Assembly: GCF_022788635.1 (NCBI RefSeq)
Contig: NZ_CP076024.1
Location: forward strand, 3,224,001 to 3,288,000
DNA length: 64,000 nucleotides
DNA from: Methylobacter sp. S3L5C
GTDB lineage: Bacteria; Pseudomonadota; Gammaproteobacteria; Methylococcales; Methylomonadaceae
Direction of reading: 5' to 3'
Below are positions 17,661 to 27,775 of the stretch, in pieces (the first letter of the stretch is position 1; every line of letters starts with the position of its first letter). Made by a program: the position numbers and the translations under genes. Under the pieces are notes generated by a model. The model did no database searches, was not told the DNA's origin, and was given only the letters and a program-made list of their open reading frames with translations.

Positions 17661-20447
17661 TTGAAAAATCAAACACCATCTTATTTAGTCGGTATCGATT
17701 TGGGCACAACCCATACCGTTGTCGCTTTTGCCAATGCTGAAAAAACACAGCAGGAAATACAACTGTTACACATTGAACAGTTGATTGCGCCAGGGCAAGT
17801 GGCAGCCAGGCCATTATTGCCATCTGTACGTTATCACCCGGCACCGGGTGAGCTATCGGCTGCTGATATTGCCTTCCCAAGTTATCGGTCAGAGTTATTG
17901 TCTTCAGATGACGCGCCGGTTATTGGTGAAGCTGCACGGTTATTGGGTGCCAAATCCAAAGGTCGATTTGTTACTAGCGCTAAAAGTTGGCTATCGCATC
18001 CTTCGGTCGATCATAGCGCTGAAATTCTACCATGGGGTAGTAGCGACGAGATTAGCAAGGTTTCACCAATTGATGCCAGCGCCAGTTATTTGGCGCATAT
18101 TCGTACAGTTTGGGGACACAAGTTTCCTGATGCGCCCTTGGAACAACAGGATATTGTTATCACCGTTCCCGCTTCTTTTGATGAAGCGGCCCGTTCGCTG
18201 ACGTTGGCGGCGGCAAGCATTGCCGGACTTACACAGGTGCGCCTGCTGGAAGAGCCTCAAGCGGTTTGTTATGACTGGTTACGGCGCAATACCGAAAATA
18301 TTAAGCTCGCGCTGGCTAATGTGCATTTATTGCTGGTGTGTGATGTTGGTGGTGGCACGACCGATTTAACCTTGATTAAAGTAGAGCAGGGCATAGATGA
18401 GCCGAAGTTGACCCGTATCGGTGTAGGCGATCATTTAATGCTGGGCGGCGACAATATTGATCTGGCGCTGGCGCACTTGGTTGAAAGTCGTCTGGTTGAT
18501 TTAGCCGGTGGTGCAAAACGTTTGTCTGCGGCTGACTTATCGCAACTGATTGAACAATGCCGACTGGCCAAAGAGCATCTGTTGGCTGAGGATGCACCAA
18601 AACAGGTGAAGGTTACTTTGCTGGGTGGCGGTTCAAAATTGATTGGCAGTTCCCGTTCAGTGTTACTGACCCGTGAAGAAGTGCGAAGTCTTGCACTGGA
18701 TGGATTTTTTCCTTTATCAACACTTGAGGACTTGCCTGACAGAAAACGCAGTGGCGTCGTTGAATTTGGACTTCCTTATGCTGCGGAACCTGCAGTCAGT
18801 AAACATATCGCGGCATTTTTAAAGTTGCATGCGGCCGCTTCCAGTGAAGCCTTAAAAGGCGAGGGTAGAGTACCTGACGCACTGTTACTTAACGGCGGCG
18901 TGTTTCGTAGCCAACCCATTACGCAGCGCCTGGTAAAATTGCTCAATTCATGGAGCACCAAGCCGCCGGTTTTGCTGGAAAATAAACATCCCGAGCTTTC
19001 CGTGGCTTTTGGTGCAGTCAGCTATGCTATTGCCAGGCGCGACAAGAAATTAAAAATTGGTGGCGGTGCTGCGCGTAGTTATTTTCTGTTGGTCGATACC
19101 GAGCAGTCAACCGAACAACAAGGGATCTGTATTTTGCCCAGAGGCAGTGAAGAAGGCGATGAAGTTATCTTAAAAAATCGGCATTTTGCCTTGCGATTGG
19201 GTACGCCGGTACGTTTTCATTTAGCCTCAATGAGTGGTGACAGCGAGTTTAAACCCGGTGATGTCACCGAAATAACCGAACATTTTCATTCCCTGCCACC
19301 CCTTGCCGTGGCTTTTGAGGGCGATGAGAGCAAGCCTAATGCCGAGGCGATTGTTCAGTTGGCGGTTACTCAAACAGAAGTGGGGACCCTTAAAATCCAA
19401 TGTATTTCTGTTGAAAACAGTGATCAGCGCTGGAATGTTGAGTTTCAAATAAGAAAAAAAGGCGGCGCAAGCGCGATTGCTACAGGATTGCCGCCCCAAT
19501 TTAATGGTGCCGTAGAAAAAATACAAAGTGTTTTTGGCTCCAAATCCAGACAGATAGATCCTAAAGCGGTCAAAAATTTACGCGCGGATTTGGAAAAGCA
19601 GTTGGGAACTGCGCGAAACGAGTGGGAAACTACCTTACTAAGAGCCATGTTTACTACTTTGCTGGAAGGAAGCAAATACCATCGCCGTACCGAGAATCAC
19701 GAAAGGGTGTGGCTAAGTCTGGCCGGATTTTGTCTGCGCCCCGGTTTTGGTTACCCGCTGGATGACTGGCGTGTAGAACAGCTCTGGAAAAATTATTCGC
19801 AAGGCATACAGTTTGTCAATGAAACCCAAAACTGGACGGAATGGTGGACGCTCTGGCGACGAATTGCCGGTGGTTTATCCGTTATTGCGCAGGAACAAAT
19901 TTTTGCTGATATTGCCAAGTTTATTAATCCTGCAGCAGCCAGACAGCCCGGGGTTGCCAAGCAAATCAAGAATCGCGGTTATGATGAAATGGTGCGTCTT
20001 GCTGCCGTGTTGGAACGATTGCCGGTTGACAAGAAAATACAGTTAGGCGAATGGTTGTTAAAACGCCTGCAAAAATCGAGCGAACCTACCCAGACTTGGT
20101 GGGCTGTAGGACGAATCGGTGCACGACTGCCGTTTCATGGTAGTAGTCATAATGTCATTCCTGCTGATATAGTTTGTGGCTGGCTAACGCAGATTTTGTC
20201 TGAGGATTGGAAGAAAATACCCCATGCCGGATTTGCCGCTACCCTGATTGCGCGAATGAGTGGTGACCGGGCGCGAGATATTGATGAGGTGGTACGCCTG
20301 GAAATTATAGCAAAACTTAAATTCAGTAAAGCGCCCTTATCTTGGATAGAGATGGTTGAGCAAGTTAAAGAATTGGATGAAAAGGAAGAAAAGCAGATTT
20401 TTGGTGAAGCACTGCCACCCGGATTAAAACTAATCAATAGCGAGTAA
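17661..20447 (+). CDS. Hsp70 family protein (large, DUF3731-type C-terminus)
   Basis: 928 aa, beginning with a TTG codon directly before the phosphate-1 motif VGIDLGTTHTVVAF. Phosphate-2 is LLVCDVGGGTTDLTLIKVE and the adenosine region includes LLNGGVFRS. The actin-like ATPase fills roughly the first 440 residues. The C-terminal half does not look like the DnaK substrate-binding domain; it matches the large Hsp70-like proteins whose end is annotated DUF3731. These occur in many proteobacteria without a known client. No dnaJ or grpE is adjacent. TTG is the only initiator close to the conserved N-terminus. Family is sure, function is not. Confidence 0.88.
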   Translation: MKNQTPSYLVGIDLGTTHTVVAFANAEKTQQEIQLLHIEQLIAPGQVAARPLLPSVRYHPAPGELSAADIAFPSYRSELLSSDDAPVIGEAARLLGAKSKGRFVTSAKSWLSHPSVDHSAEILPWGSSDEISKVSPIDASASYLAHIRTVWGHKFPDAPLEQQDIVITVPASFDEAARSLTLAAASIAGLTQVRLLEEPQAVCYDWLRRNTENIKLALANVHLLLVCDVGGGTTDLTLIKVEQGIDEPKLTRIGVGDHLMLGGDNIDLALAHLVESRLVDLAGGAKRLSAADLSQLIEQCRLAKEHLLAEDAPKQVKVTLLGGGSKLIGSSRSVLLTREEVRSLALDGFFPLSTLEDLPDRKRSGVVEFGLPYAAEPAVSKHIAAFLKLHAAASSEALKGEGRVPDALLLNGGVFRSQPITQRLVKLLNSWSTKPPVLLENKHPELSVAFGAVSYAIARRDKKLKIGGGAARSYFLLVDTEQSTEQQGICILPRGSEEGDEVILKNRHFALRLGTPVRFHLASMSGDSEFKPGDVTEITEHFHSLPPLAVAFEGDESKPNAEAIVQLAVTQTEVGTLKIQCISVENSDQRWNVEFQIRKKGGASAIATGLPPQFNGAVEKIQSVFGSKSRQIDPKAVKNLRADLEKQLGTARNEWETTLLRAMFTTLLEGSKYHRRTENHERVWLSLAGFCLRPGFGYPLDDWRVEQLWKNYSQGIQFVNETQNWTEWWTLWRRIAGGLSVIAQEQIFADIAKFINPAAARQPGVAKQIKNRGYDEMVRLAAVLERLPVDKKIQLGEWLLKRLQKSSEPTQTWWAVGRIGARLPFHGSSHNVIPADIVCGWLTQILSEDWKKIPHAGFAATLIARMSGDRARDIDEVVRLEIIAKLKFSKAPLSWIEMVEQVKELDEKEEKQIFGEALPPGLKLINSE

Positions 20448-20573
20448 AATACGAGAGGATAATAAGGAAATTGATCCCATCGGGATGTTTCCTTATTTCG
20501 TATTGACTTAATCACACAGAAGTCATCAGTAGTTAGTTGGCCAAATATAAATTTCCCTTTTAAAAGGAACACA

Positions 20574-21944
20574 ATGAAATACCCTGTAGTTGATGCACAA
20601 ATTACCCCTGACGGCCGTCTGGATGTTTTATCGAAGGCCGAAGTTAACAAGCTGTTCGATAGCAGTCAGGGTGATTTATATAAAACATTTCGCAACTGTT
20701 CTCTGGCAGTCTTAAATTGCGGCAGTGCTATGGATGATGGCAAGCAACTACTTGAGCGTTATCCTGCTTTTGATATTCGTGTGGTTCAGCAACAGCGGGG
20801 GATAAAACTTGAGGTTAAAGGCGCTCCTGCTCATGCTTTTGTTGACGGTAAAATGATTAAAGGCATTAATGAACATCTGTTTGCCGTACTACGCGACATT
20901 ATTTACGTCAGTGACGAGATTAGTGATAATCCAAAATTTGATATGGATTCGTCAGATGGCATCAGTAATGCAGTTTTTCATATTTTGCGCAATGCCAATA
21001 TCCTGCGTCCGATGATTAATCCAAAACTCGTGGTTTGCTGGGGTGGACATTCCATTAGCCGTAAGGAATATGAATATACCAAGCAAGTGGGCCATGAAAT
21101 GGGCCTGCGTGGTTTAAATATTTGTACCGGTTGTGGGCCGGGTGCCATGAAAGGACCAATGAAGGGCGCTACTATCGGACATTCCAAGCAGCGCGTTAAA
21201 GATGGCCAGTATTTAGGCATAACCGAACCTGGTATCATTGCCGCTGAATCTCCCAATCCTATTGTTAATGATCTGGTTATTTTGCCGGATATTGAAAAAC
21301 GTCTGGAAGCTTTTGTTCGTACCGGACATGGTATCGTGGTATTTCCCGGTGGTGCGGGTACCGCAGAGGAAATCCTTTATTTATTGGGCATACTGTTACA
21401 TCCTGACAATAAAGACATGCCATTTCCGTTGATTTTTAGTGGGCCTGACAGTTCCGAGGCTTACTTTAAGGGGATTGATCAATTTATTGCCGGTACCTTG
21501 GGTAGAGAGGCGCAGCAGCGATACCAGATTATTATTGATGATCCTGAGTTGGTCGCTTGTGAAATGCTGGAAGGAATCAAAAAGGTGCGGGCTTTTCGTA
21601 AAGAAAAAGGTGATGCTTATTATTTCAACTGGCTACTTAAAATTGACCGGGTATTTCAGCAGCCATTTATCCCCACACATGAAAACATGAGTAGTTTGGC
21701 TTTACACAAGAATCAGGAGAGTCATTTGCTCGCGGCTAATCTGCGTCGTGCTTTTTCTGGTATTGTGGCTGGTAATGTAAAAGATGATGGCATTCGCGCC
21801 ATTGAACAATATGGCCATTTTGAAATTCATGGCGATGCCAATATCATGAAATTAATGGATTCTTTATTGGCCTCTTTTGTTGAACAACACCGCATGAAGT
21901 TGCCAGGGAAAAAATATTTACCCTGCTATCGCATCATTACCTAA
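20574..21944 (+). CDS. ppnN: Nucleotide 5'-monophosphate nucleosidase PpnN (LOG family)
   Basis: 456 aa, close to the 454 aa of E. coli PpnN (YgdH), and collinear with it: an N-terminal regulatory domain starting with the DGRLDVLSKAEVNKL segment, a central LOG/Rossmann domain with VVCWGGHSISRKE, CTGCGPGAMKGPMKGA and the signature FPGGAGTAEEILYLLG, and a C-terminal domain. The enzyme cleaves purine and pyrimidine NMPs to base and ribose 5-phosphate and is tuned by (p)ppGpp in E. coli. A good ribosome site (AAAAGGA) precedes the ATG. Stands alone, 126 bp after the Hsp70-like gene. Confidence 0.93.
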   Translation: MKYPVVDAQITPDGRLDVLSKAEVNKLFDSSQGDLYKTFRNCSLAVLNCGSAMDDGKQLLERYPAFDIRVVQQQRGIKLEVKGAPAHAFVDGKMIKGINEHLFAVLRDIIYVSDEISDNPKFDMDSSDGISNAVFHILRNANILRPMINPKLVVCWGGHSISRKEYEYTKQVGHEMGLRGLNICTGCGPGAMKGPMKGATIGHSKQRVKDGQYLGITEPGIIAAESPNPIVNDLVILPDIEKRLEAFVRTGHGIVVFPGGAGTAEEILYLLGILLHPDNKDMPFPLIFSGPDSSEAYFKGIDQFIAGTLGREAQQRYQIIIDDPELVACEMLEGIKKVRAFRKEKGDAYYFNWLLKIDRVFQQPFIPTHENMSSLALHKNQESHLLAANLRRAFSGIVAGNVKDDGIRAIEQYGHFEIHGDANIMKLMDSLLASFVEQHRMKLPGKKYLPCYRIIT

Positions 21945-22006
21945 GCCGGGCTGCACTGACTTTATTAACAGCTAGTAACAAAAAGGTTCAGGCGATTTTT
22001 ATAAAA

Positions 22007-22279
22007 TTAATGATCATGCCGACGTCCATATCTATGGTTTTGGTGTCTATTTCCATGTTGATAGCTTCTTTGGAAATGGCGGTTTTGGTATCCATTATTA
22101 TACTGATAGCTTCTTTGTGGGGGATAGTTTTGGTAGCCATTGCCATACTGATAGTTTCTCTGATGGCCATTGCTATAACCCTGACTCCAACCAGAACCTT
22201 GGAAGGGTTGATGATGCGAACAGGCAGTTAACAGCAGAATTAAAACAGCAAGACTTAATGCAGTAATAACTTTTTTCAT
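22007..22279 (-). CDS. Small lipoprotein with Tyr/Asn/Gln/His repeats
   Basis: 90 aa. Signal peptide MKKVITALSLAVLILLLTAC with lipobox LTAC at residues 17-20, so it is lipidated at Cys20. The mature part is low complexity: imperfect repeats of QRSYQYGNGYQN type, about 11-13 residues each, then a His/Arg-rich end (NRHQNHRYGRRHDH). His richness could bind metal. A ribosome site (aaggga, reverse strand) precedes the start. Frames on the opposite strand are open because of the repeats and are not genes. No known family. Confidence 0.7.
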   Translation of the reverse strand: MKKVITALSLAVLILLLTACSHHQPFQGSGWSQGYSNGHQRNYQYGNGYQNYPPQRSYQYNNGYQNRHFQRSYQHGNRHQNHRYGRRHDH

Positions 22280-22430
22280 TTTTATATTCCCTTAAATTAT
22301 AAATGCCAGCTTAAGACTACCTGAGAGACCTGAATGCCAAGTGAATTAAAAATTGTGTTAATAGCCCTAAAGCTGATCGCACAATGATCTGCGTAACAAC
22401 AGTACATTAATAAAATATTACCTCTTGATA

Positions 22431-24839
22431 ATGAAAGTCATACTTACCGAAAAACCCTCAGTTGCCCGTGATATCGCTAAATGTTTAAATATCAATAATA
22501 AACATGATGGTTATTTTGAGGGTAATGGTTATCAAATTACTTGGGCATTTGGCCATTTGGTTGAACTAAAAGAACCCGATGAATACCATCCCGAATGGAA
22601 ACGCTGGTCGTTGGATTCCTTGCCCATTATTCCTGAAGAATTTGGCCTGAAAGCACGCGGTGATGTGTCTGCACAAAAACAATTAAATACCATCAAGCAT
22701 CTGTTTAAATCAGCGGATGAAATTATCTGTGCTACCGATGCAGGGCGGGAAGGTGAGCTGATTTTTAGATATATTTTGGCCTGGACTCAGTGTCTGCAAA
22801 AACCGTTTACACGTTTGTGGATTAGTTCATTAACTGATGAAGCCATACGCAAAGGTTTTGCCCAATTACAGGATGGCAATCTTTATCAGGGACTTTATCG
22901 AGCGGCTAAATGTCGCAGTGAATCGGATTGGATAGTAGGTTTAAATGCGACGCGGCTTTATACCCTTAAGTTTGGACAGCAGGGTTTATTATGGACGATA
23001 GGTCGTGTACAAACGCCGGTGCTGGCGCTTATTGTGCAGAAAGATTCGGAGATCGCCAAATTTATCCCCAAGGATTTTTGGGAGTTACATACCCTTTATA
23101 GAGCTGCTGATTTTCAATATATTGGCGAGCGATTTGATAAAAAGTCCGATGCCGAGGCATTATTAAGCCGGATTAACGGTCATGATTTTAAGATTACTTC
23201 GGTTAAGGGTAAGCGTGAGTTGGTTCATCCGCCGTTATTGTATGATCTGACGGATTTACAAAAAGACATGAATATTCGTTATGGTTTTACTGCCGATCAA
23301 ACCTTAACGTGTGCCCAGCAGTTATACGAGAAAAAACACATCACTTATCCGCGTACGGATAGTCGTTGTTTAACCAACGATATGAAGGCAGGTATTAAGT
23401 CCTTATTGGAAAAGTTACGCTTGCGTTTTGAGCCACAGATAGCGGCGCTGGATCTTGATAAATTGTCCTTAAGTAACCGTTATTTTAATGATGCCAAAGT
23501 CAGTGATCACCATGCCATCATTGCCACGACTACCTTACCGGATTCTTTAGCCAATGATGAGGCTAAAGTCTATGAAGCCATTGTGTTGCGTTTTATTGCC
23601 GCTTTTTATCCGGCTTGTGTCAAACAGATCACCACTGTGCTTGGCTGTGTTGACACCAAACAATCGCTGGCGGCTTCTTTAGATAATTCTGCGGTGTTAC
23701 CCTCAAGCCCAACCAAAAAAGCGGTTATCAATTTTAAAACCACCGGTACCATTATCGAATCACCCGGTTGGCAGGCATTGTTTAAAAATGTATCGTCTGG
23801 TGAAAATTCTCCAAAGGCTCAAGTTAATGAAACAAAAATTTTGCCCAACTTTGTTCAAGGTGAAATTGGGCTACATCAACCTACTATTAATCAGGGTAAA
23901 ACCACAGCGCCAAAAGCTTATAACGAAGCCAGTTTATTAGGCATGATGGAGTCAGCAGGAAAAACCTGTGATGATGAAGAGCTCAAAGAAGCATTAAAAG
24001 AAAAAGGCTTGGGTACACCGGCAACCCGAGCGTCGATTATTGAAGTTTTAATCAAACGCAACTATATCCAGCGCCAAAAAAAGTTATTACTCAGCACTGA
24101 ATCAGGACGTCATCTTATTTCTATTATCGCGGATGATCGCTTAAAGTCGGCCGCAATGACTGGCGAATGGGAAGCCAAGCTTAAAAAAATAGAACACAAC
24201 GCTTACGATCCTGATCTGTTTATGGCGGAGATTATTCAATTTACCCAACAATTAAAAGATGAATCGACCAAGCCACTTTATGATGACAGCCGGTTAGGTG
24301 ACTGCCCACTTTGCCAGCAACCCATTATTGAAGGCAGGCAAGGTTATGGTTGTAGCCAGTGGAAATCAGGCTGTAAATTTGTACTCTGGAAGCAGGCTTA
24401 TAGCTTGACTATTAACCGGGACATGGCCTGTCAATTATTGCAAAATGGTCGAACCTTGAATGCTTATGCCATTAAAGTCAATGATGAGGTATTTAATGCC
24501 CAATTAACCCTTAATCCCTTGGGCGAGATAGGTTATAACAAATTGCAAAATCAGCCGGTGCAAAACGTAACTGATGCGCTTGCCGATTGCCCGTTATGCA
24601 ACGGTAAAATTATTGAAACCAGTAAAGCTTATAGTTGTAGTGAATGGCGCAACGGCTGCAAAGCAGTTATTTGGAAAATCATTGCTAATAAAAGTATAAC
24701 CCCGACCATGGCTAAAAAGCTGTTAAGTAAAGGCGAAACCGGTGTTTTAAAAGGCTTTAAATCCACCAAAGGCACGGAGTTTGAAGTCAATCTGAAGTTT
24801 GTTGATGGTAAAGTTGAAATGGATTTTGCCGGTCGCTAA
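22431..24839 (+). CDS. topB: DNA topoisomerase III
   Basis: 802 aa from the ATG at 22431; two upstream in-frame codons (TTG ATA) are not needed because the TOPRIM motif MKVILTEKPSVARDIA starts here. TOPRIM acidic motif ATDAGREGELIFRYI; catalytic Tyr in HITYPRTDSR; PVLALIVQKD and GLGTPATRASIIE are typical of type IA enzymes. The C-terminus holds two zinc-ribbon-like modules (CPLCQQPI...GCSQWKSGCKFVLWK and CPLCNGKI...CSEWRNGCKAVIWK) that bind single-stranded DNA. Decatenates replication and recombination intermediates. ssb follows 69 bp downstream, a sensible functional pair. Confidence 0.95.
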   Translation: MKVILTEKPSVARDIAKCLNINNKHDGYFEGNGYQITWAFGHLVELKEPDEYHPEWKRWSLDSLPIIPEEFGLKARGDVSAQKQLNTIKHLFKSADEIICATDAGREGELIFRYILAWTQCLQKPFTRLWISSLTDEAIRKGFAQLQDGNLYQGLYRAAKCRSESDWIVGLNATRLYTLKFGQQGLLWTIGRVQTPVLALIVQKDSEIAKFIPKDFWELHTLYRAADFQYIGERFDKKSDAEALLSRINGHDFKITSVKGKRELVHPPLLYDLTDLQKDMNIRYGFTADQTLTCAQQLYEKKHITYPRTDSRCLTNDMKAGIKSLLEKLRLRFEPQIAALDLDKLSLSNRYFNDAKVSDHHAIIATTTLPDSLANDEAKVYEAIVLRFIAAFYPACVKQITTVLGCVDTKQSLAASLDNSAVLPSSPTKKAVINFKTTGTIIESPGWQALFKNVSSGENSPKAQVNETKILPNFVQGEIGLHQPTINQGKTTAPKAYNEASLLGMMESAGKTCDDEELKEALKEKGLGTPATRASIIEVLIKRNYIQRQKKLLLSTESGRHLISIIADDRLKSAAMTGEWEAKLKKIEHNAYDPDLFMAEIIQFTQQLKDESTKPLYDDSRLGDCPLCQQPIIEGRQGYGCSQWKSGCKFVLWKQAYSLTINRDMACQLLQNGRTLNAYAIKVNDEVFNAQLTLNPLGEIGYNKLQNQPVQNVTDALADCPLCNGKIIETSKAYSCSEWRNGCKAVIWKIIANKSITPTMAKKLLSKGETGVLKGFKSTKGTEFEVNLKFVDGKVEMDFAGR

Positions 24840-24908
24840 TTTTTCCTTTGGATAGAAGTCGAAATCAACCGATAATAGCCATATTGTTACACAACCATGA
24901 GATAAAAA

Positions 24909-25346
24909 ATGAGCAACGTTTTTAGTTTTACCGGGACTATCGGCAGAGATGCCGAAGTAAGATACGCGCAGTCCGGATTGGCCGTATTAAATTTTACCGT
25001 CGCCAATAATATCGGCTTTGGTGATAAACAACAAACTTTATGGATACGGGTCGCGTTGTTTGGTAAACGCGCTGAAGGATCACTAAAAGATTATTTAAAA
25101 AAAGGTCAGCAAGTCTTTGTGTCGGGCGAATTAACCCAAAGCGAATACAAAGCTAACGATGGCACGACTAAAACCAGTTTGGAACTTAATGCCAATATTA
25201 TTGATTTAATCGGCAAGAAAAATGAGTCCGGCAGCCAGCCACAACAAAACTATCAATCTTCTGGAGCAAGGGAACATGCACCGGCAAGACAAGCACCGGG
25301 TAATGATAACTCTGATGCACCTTACGATGACGATATACCTTTTTAA
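24909..25346 (+). CDS. ssb: Single-stranded DNA-binding protein
   Basis: 145 aa. OB fold (residues about 1-105, starting NVFSFTGTIGRDAEVRYAQSG) followed by a short Gln/Pro/Ala-rich linker and the acidic protein-interaction tip DDDIPF. The domain is somewhat shorter and more divergent than E. coli Ssb, closer to the plasmid or PriB-like branch (FTVANNIGFGDKQQTLW). It may therefore be a second, accessory SSB rather than the housekeeping one. Located just behind topB and followed by a strong terminator. Confidence 0.92.
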   Translation: MSNVFSFTGTIGRDAEVRYAQSGLAVLNFTVANNIGFGDKQQTLWIRVALFGKRAEGSLKDYLKKGQQVFVSGELTQSEYKANDGTTKTSLELNANIIDLIGKKNESGSQPQQNYQSSGAREHAPARQAPGNDNSDAPYDDDIPF

Positions 25347-25382
25347 CGGACACCTTGATATAGTTATGTAAAGAATATAAAT

Positions 25383-25410
25383 AAGCCTCTGTTATAAGAG
25401 GCTTTTTTTG
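25383..25410 (+). terminator. Intrinsic terminator after ssb
   Basis: 8-bp stem aagcctct/agaggctt (25383-25390, 25397-25404) with a 6-base loop and a run of T. It lies 37 bp after the ssb stop. Confidence 0.85.
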
Positions 25411-25493
25411 TAAAAAATTAACCAGTATTTAAAGTCAATAAATCAATGCGTGTAAATATCCATAAGCAATAAAAATCGCACGGGCGAAAGTAG

Positions 25494-27029
25494 TTAATTA
25501 TTTGGCCTTGCCGTTTTGAAACGGGCAGATGCTCCCAAAAGACCAACCACGAAGAAAGCGGTGCCGACAAGGGTAAAACGCAGATTCGGCTCCTCGATGG
25601 TGATATCGTCGGTAGCATAAAGCATAATAATGACGGCACCCGATCCCCATCCAAGAAAACGCAATGCAGCGCCCATAATCAGGTTACCTGGGGTTTCCTC
25701 TTCACTCACTGGCGTATCCATTCGATAGGCCACAAAACTGCACATAAGTGCAGGCAAAATTCCCCAACGCATATGTTGTATAAAGCTTTCCAGAAAATTA
25801 AAATCTACCCTGCGGTAGAAAGTTAACTCGAGAATGAGTGCTGAGACCGTGGTGCTAACAATAAATCCCATTATCATCACTGCCATATAGAAACCATAGT
25901 AGCGATCGGACTGATCCCGCTGATGCCTGATGGCAAGTGCCCGTAAAATAAAGACCAGTGCTATTGGCAGGACATACATCGGGATGACATACGCAACCCA
26001 TCGAAGTGTTGTGTAATTAAAATGCGCTAGCGGTTTATCGGGAAACAGGAATGCGTTGTGTAGGGATACTGATATCTCTCTACCCAGCATAACCCCGATA
26101 GCCGTGGCTGCCGTGAAAACCAGCACATATTTATAAGTATGTTTCAAGGGAGCTGCGTGGACGTTGCCGCCGAGTTGCTTAACAGTTGCCCATATATCGT
26201 CCTCGTTTGCGCTTTTGAACACGACTAGAGAGGCAAGTAAGCGGCAGAGCAGGCCGGTGAGGTGGTCAAGTTCCTTGAGCAAATTTACCGTCTTGGTATA
26301 GTGTGGCTGCGCCTCTTTCCATACGGCAACTTTTTCTGACATTGCATTGTAAGAGATACATATTTCGCCCCATTTGAGCGATGGTTCGTTGAAAAAACGA
26401 CGAAAGGACGATTCGTTGGCGTAGCTCTGTATTTGGTCAAATAAAAGGCAATTATGAGCCCATTTATATTCGACGGTGGCACTGGATTTTTCGAAATCAC
26501 CAAAGTCGATGCTCGACACCAGTAAGCGATTGGCAATTTGTGCTTTCAGGTTATCGTCGACTGCCGATAATCTTGATGTAACCAAAGCATTATAAACCTC
26601 TACTGCCTTGGTCGGAATTGCGAAAGCATCATGGATGCTGTCCCTCAAAATAAGTAAGGGATTAAAGCGGCTTTCCCAAGCGCTAAAAAAAAGAAATAGC
26701 CCGGCGACAATCAACGGTATGATTGTGCTGCCATCCAAGCCGTTCAGCAGATTTAGCAGTTCCCGAGAGCGCAGGTTCTTTACAATAAGTGTTACCAGTG
26801 GTTCTAAAGGTAGCCACCGCCAAGTAAGCAAGCAGTAAAGAGCCACCATAAACGTACAGTACGATGCGATCCCTAGCCAGTAGGTGCTTCTGCGGCTAAA
26901 GTATTGGGGCAGTGTAGGTTCTTCGCCCAGCTGAATTCGGCGTTTTTGAAAGGAGCGATAAGCAAGAAATGCTGCGGCTGCGGTTCCAAGAAACTGCACA
27001 GCATAGTTAATCAAGAGTTCAGCAGTCAT
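25494..27029 (-). CDS. Unknown multi-pass membrane protein
   Basis: 511 aa. About eight hydrophobic segments: one at the N-terminus (residues 5-25), two around 50-75 and 112-132, a soluble helical stretch of some 170 residues (about 145-310), then five segments to the C-terminus. The soluble part has no P-loop, DxD or other catalytic signature I can name. No neighbour on the same strand, and no characterised family recognised. Convergent with ssb, with the shared terminator at 25383-25410 in between. Its codon use looks ordinary, and the long uninterrupted frame with consistent membrane topology makes it a real gene. Confidence 0.75.
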   Translation of the reverse strand: MTAELLINYAVQFLGTAAAAFLAYRSFQKRRIQLGEEPTLPQYFSRRSTYWLGIASYCTFMVALYCLLTWRWLPLEPLVTLIVKNLRSRELLNLLNGLDGSTIIPLIVAGLFLFFSAWESRFNPLLILRDSIHDAFAIPTKAVEVYNALVTSRLSAVDDNLKAQIANRLLVSSIDFGDFEKSSATVEYKWAHNCLLFDQIQSYANESSFRRFFNEPSLKWGEICISYNAMSEKVAVWKEAQPHYTKTVNLLKELDHLTGLLCRLLASLVVFKSANEDDIWATVKQLGGNVHAAPLKHTYKYVLVFTAATAIGVMLGREISVSLHNAFLFPDKPLAHFNYTTLRWVAYVIPMYVLPIALVFILRALAIRHQRDQSDRYYGFYMAVMIMGFIVSTTVSALILELTFYRRVDFNFLESFIQHMRWGILPALMCSFVAYRMDTPVSEEETPGNLIMGAALRFLGWGSGAVIIMLYATDDITIEEPNLRFTLVGTAFFVVGLLGASARFKTARPNN

Positions 27030-27775
27030 TGTGGAGCAGCTCCTAGGTATTTTTACAAGATTTTGAGTTTAGGGGGGATGTTACGTCCAGCCTGCTTATG
27101 AGCAAATCCGTTTGTTTTTATGTCGATTTTGCAAGGCCTGATTTAGTGTGAGATGGCCGAGTCATTACAAATGAAAAGGGGAAGATGCGTGCAGCGCCGA
27201 GTACGACTCCAAAAGCTCACTCGCCAACGTCCAAAACGTTCCGAACACATCTTCAAAACAAATTATAGCAGGGTGAGTTTAAACAAACGATAAAAATTTT
27301 TATGGTATTTAAAACGATAGCTATTGTAATTAGTAGACTTGCCATTACGCTAATTTAAACCTGCAACCCATGTCCTGGTTTTGCTGGTTTATGTGAACAA
27401 GACAAGAAATGCATAACAAAAAAGACATCACTTAAACCGGGAAAATTTTAATCAAAACAAAACGTTCTTAAGCGTTTTTAGCTTAAAAATAGCTGTATTA
27501 TAATGATAAAGGAATTAGCTGTTGGGTCTGAAAAGTTGGAAAGTGAGTCATGGACGAGTAAGATATCTGTTTTTTGCAGTCCAACTACGTTAGTTTGTTT
27601 TGGAGATACAGACGAAATATAAAAGTTATCAAATTTGTCCTGATGGTGTTTATTTCTTGGCGTTTGATAAATGTAAGTTATATTCAAATTAACTTGTCTC
27701 TTTCGATACAGCTGATTGTATTGGTTTAGCATTTTCTTATACTTTATTAATCACCATTTACAGGTAACGACAATA
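27030..27775. other. 746-bp intergenic region
   Basis: Upstream of both divergent genes. AT-rich with a GC-richer patch around 27140-27230. The leftward open frame 27478-27732 (84 codons) has no ribosome site and a composition like non-coding DNA, so I do not call it. No repeat or RNA gene recognised. Confidence 0.35.

Noticed and set aside
22010-22231. Rightward and other leftward frames overlapping the Tyr/Asn/Gln lipoprotein
   Set aside because: Mirror frames of a repetitive coding sequence; the lipobox-bearing frame is the only one with a sensible signal peptide and ribosome site.
27478-27732. 84-codon leftward frame in the intergenic region
   Set aside because: No ribosome site, composition like surrounding AT-rich DNA, no pattern of a real protein.
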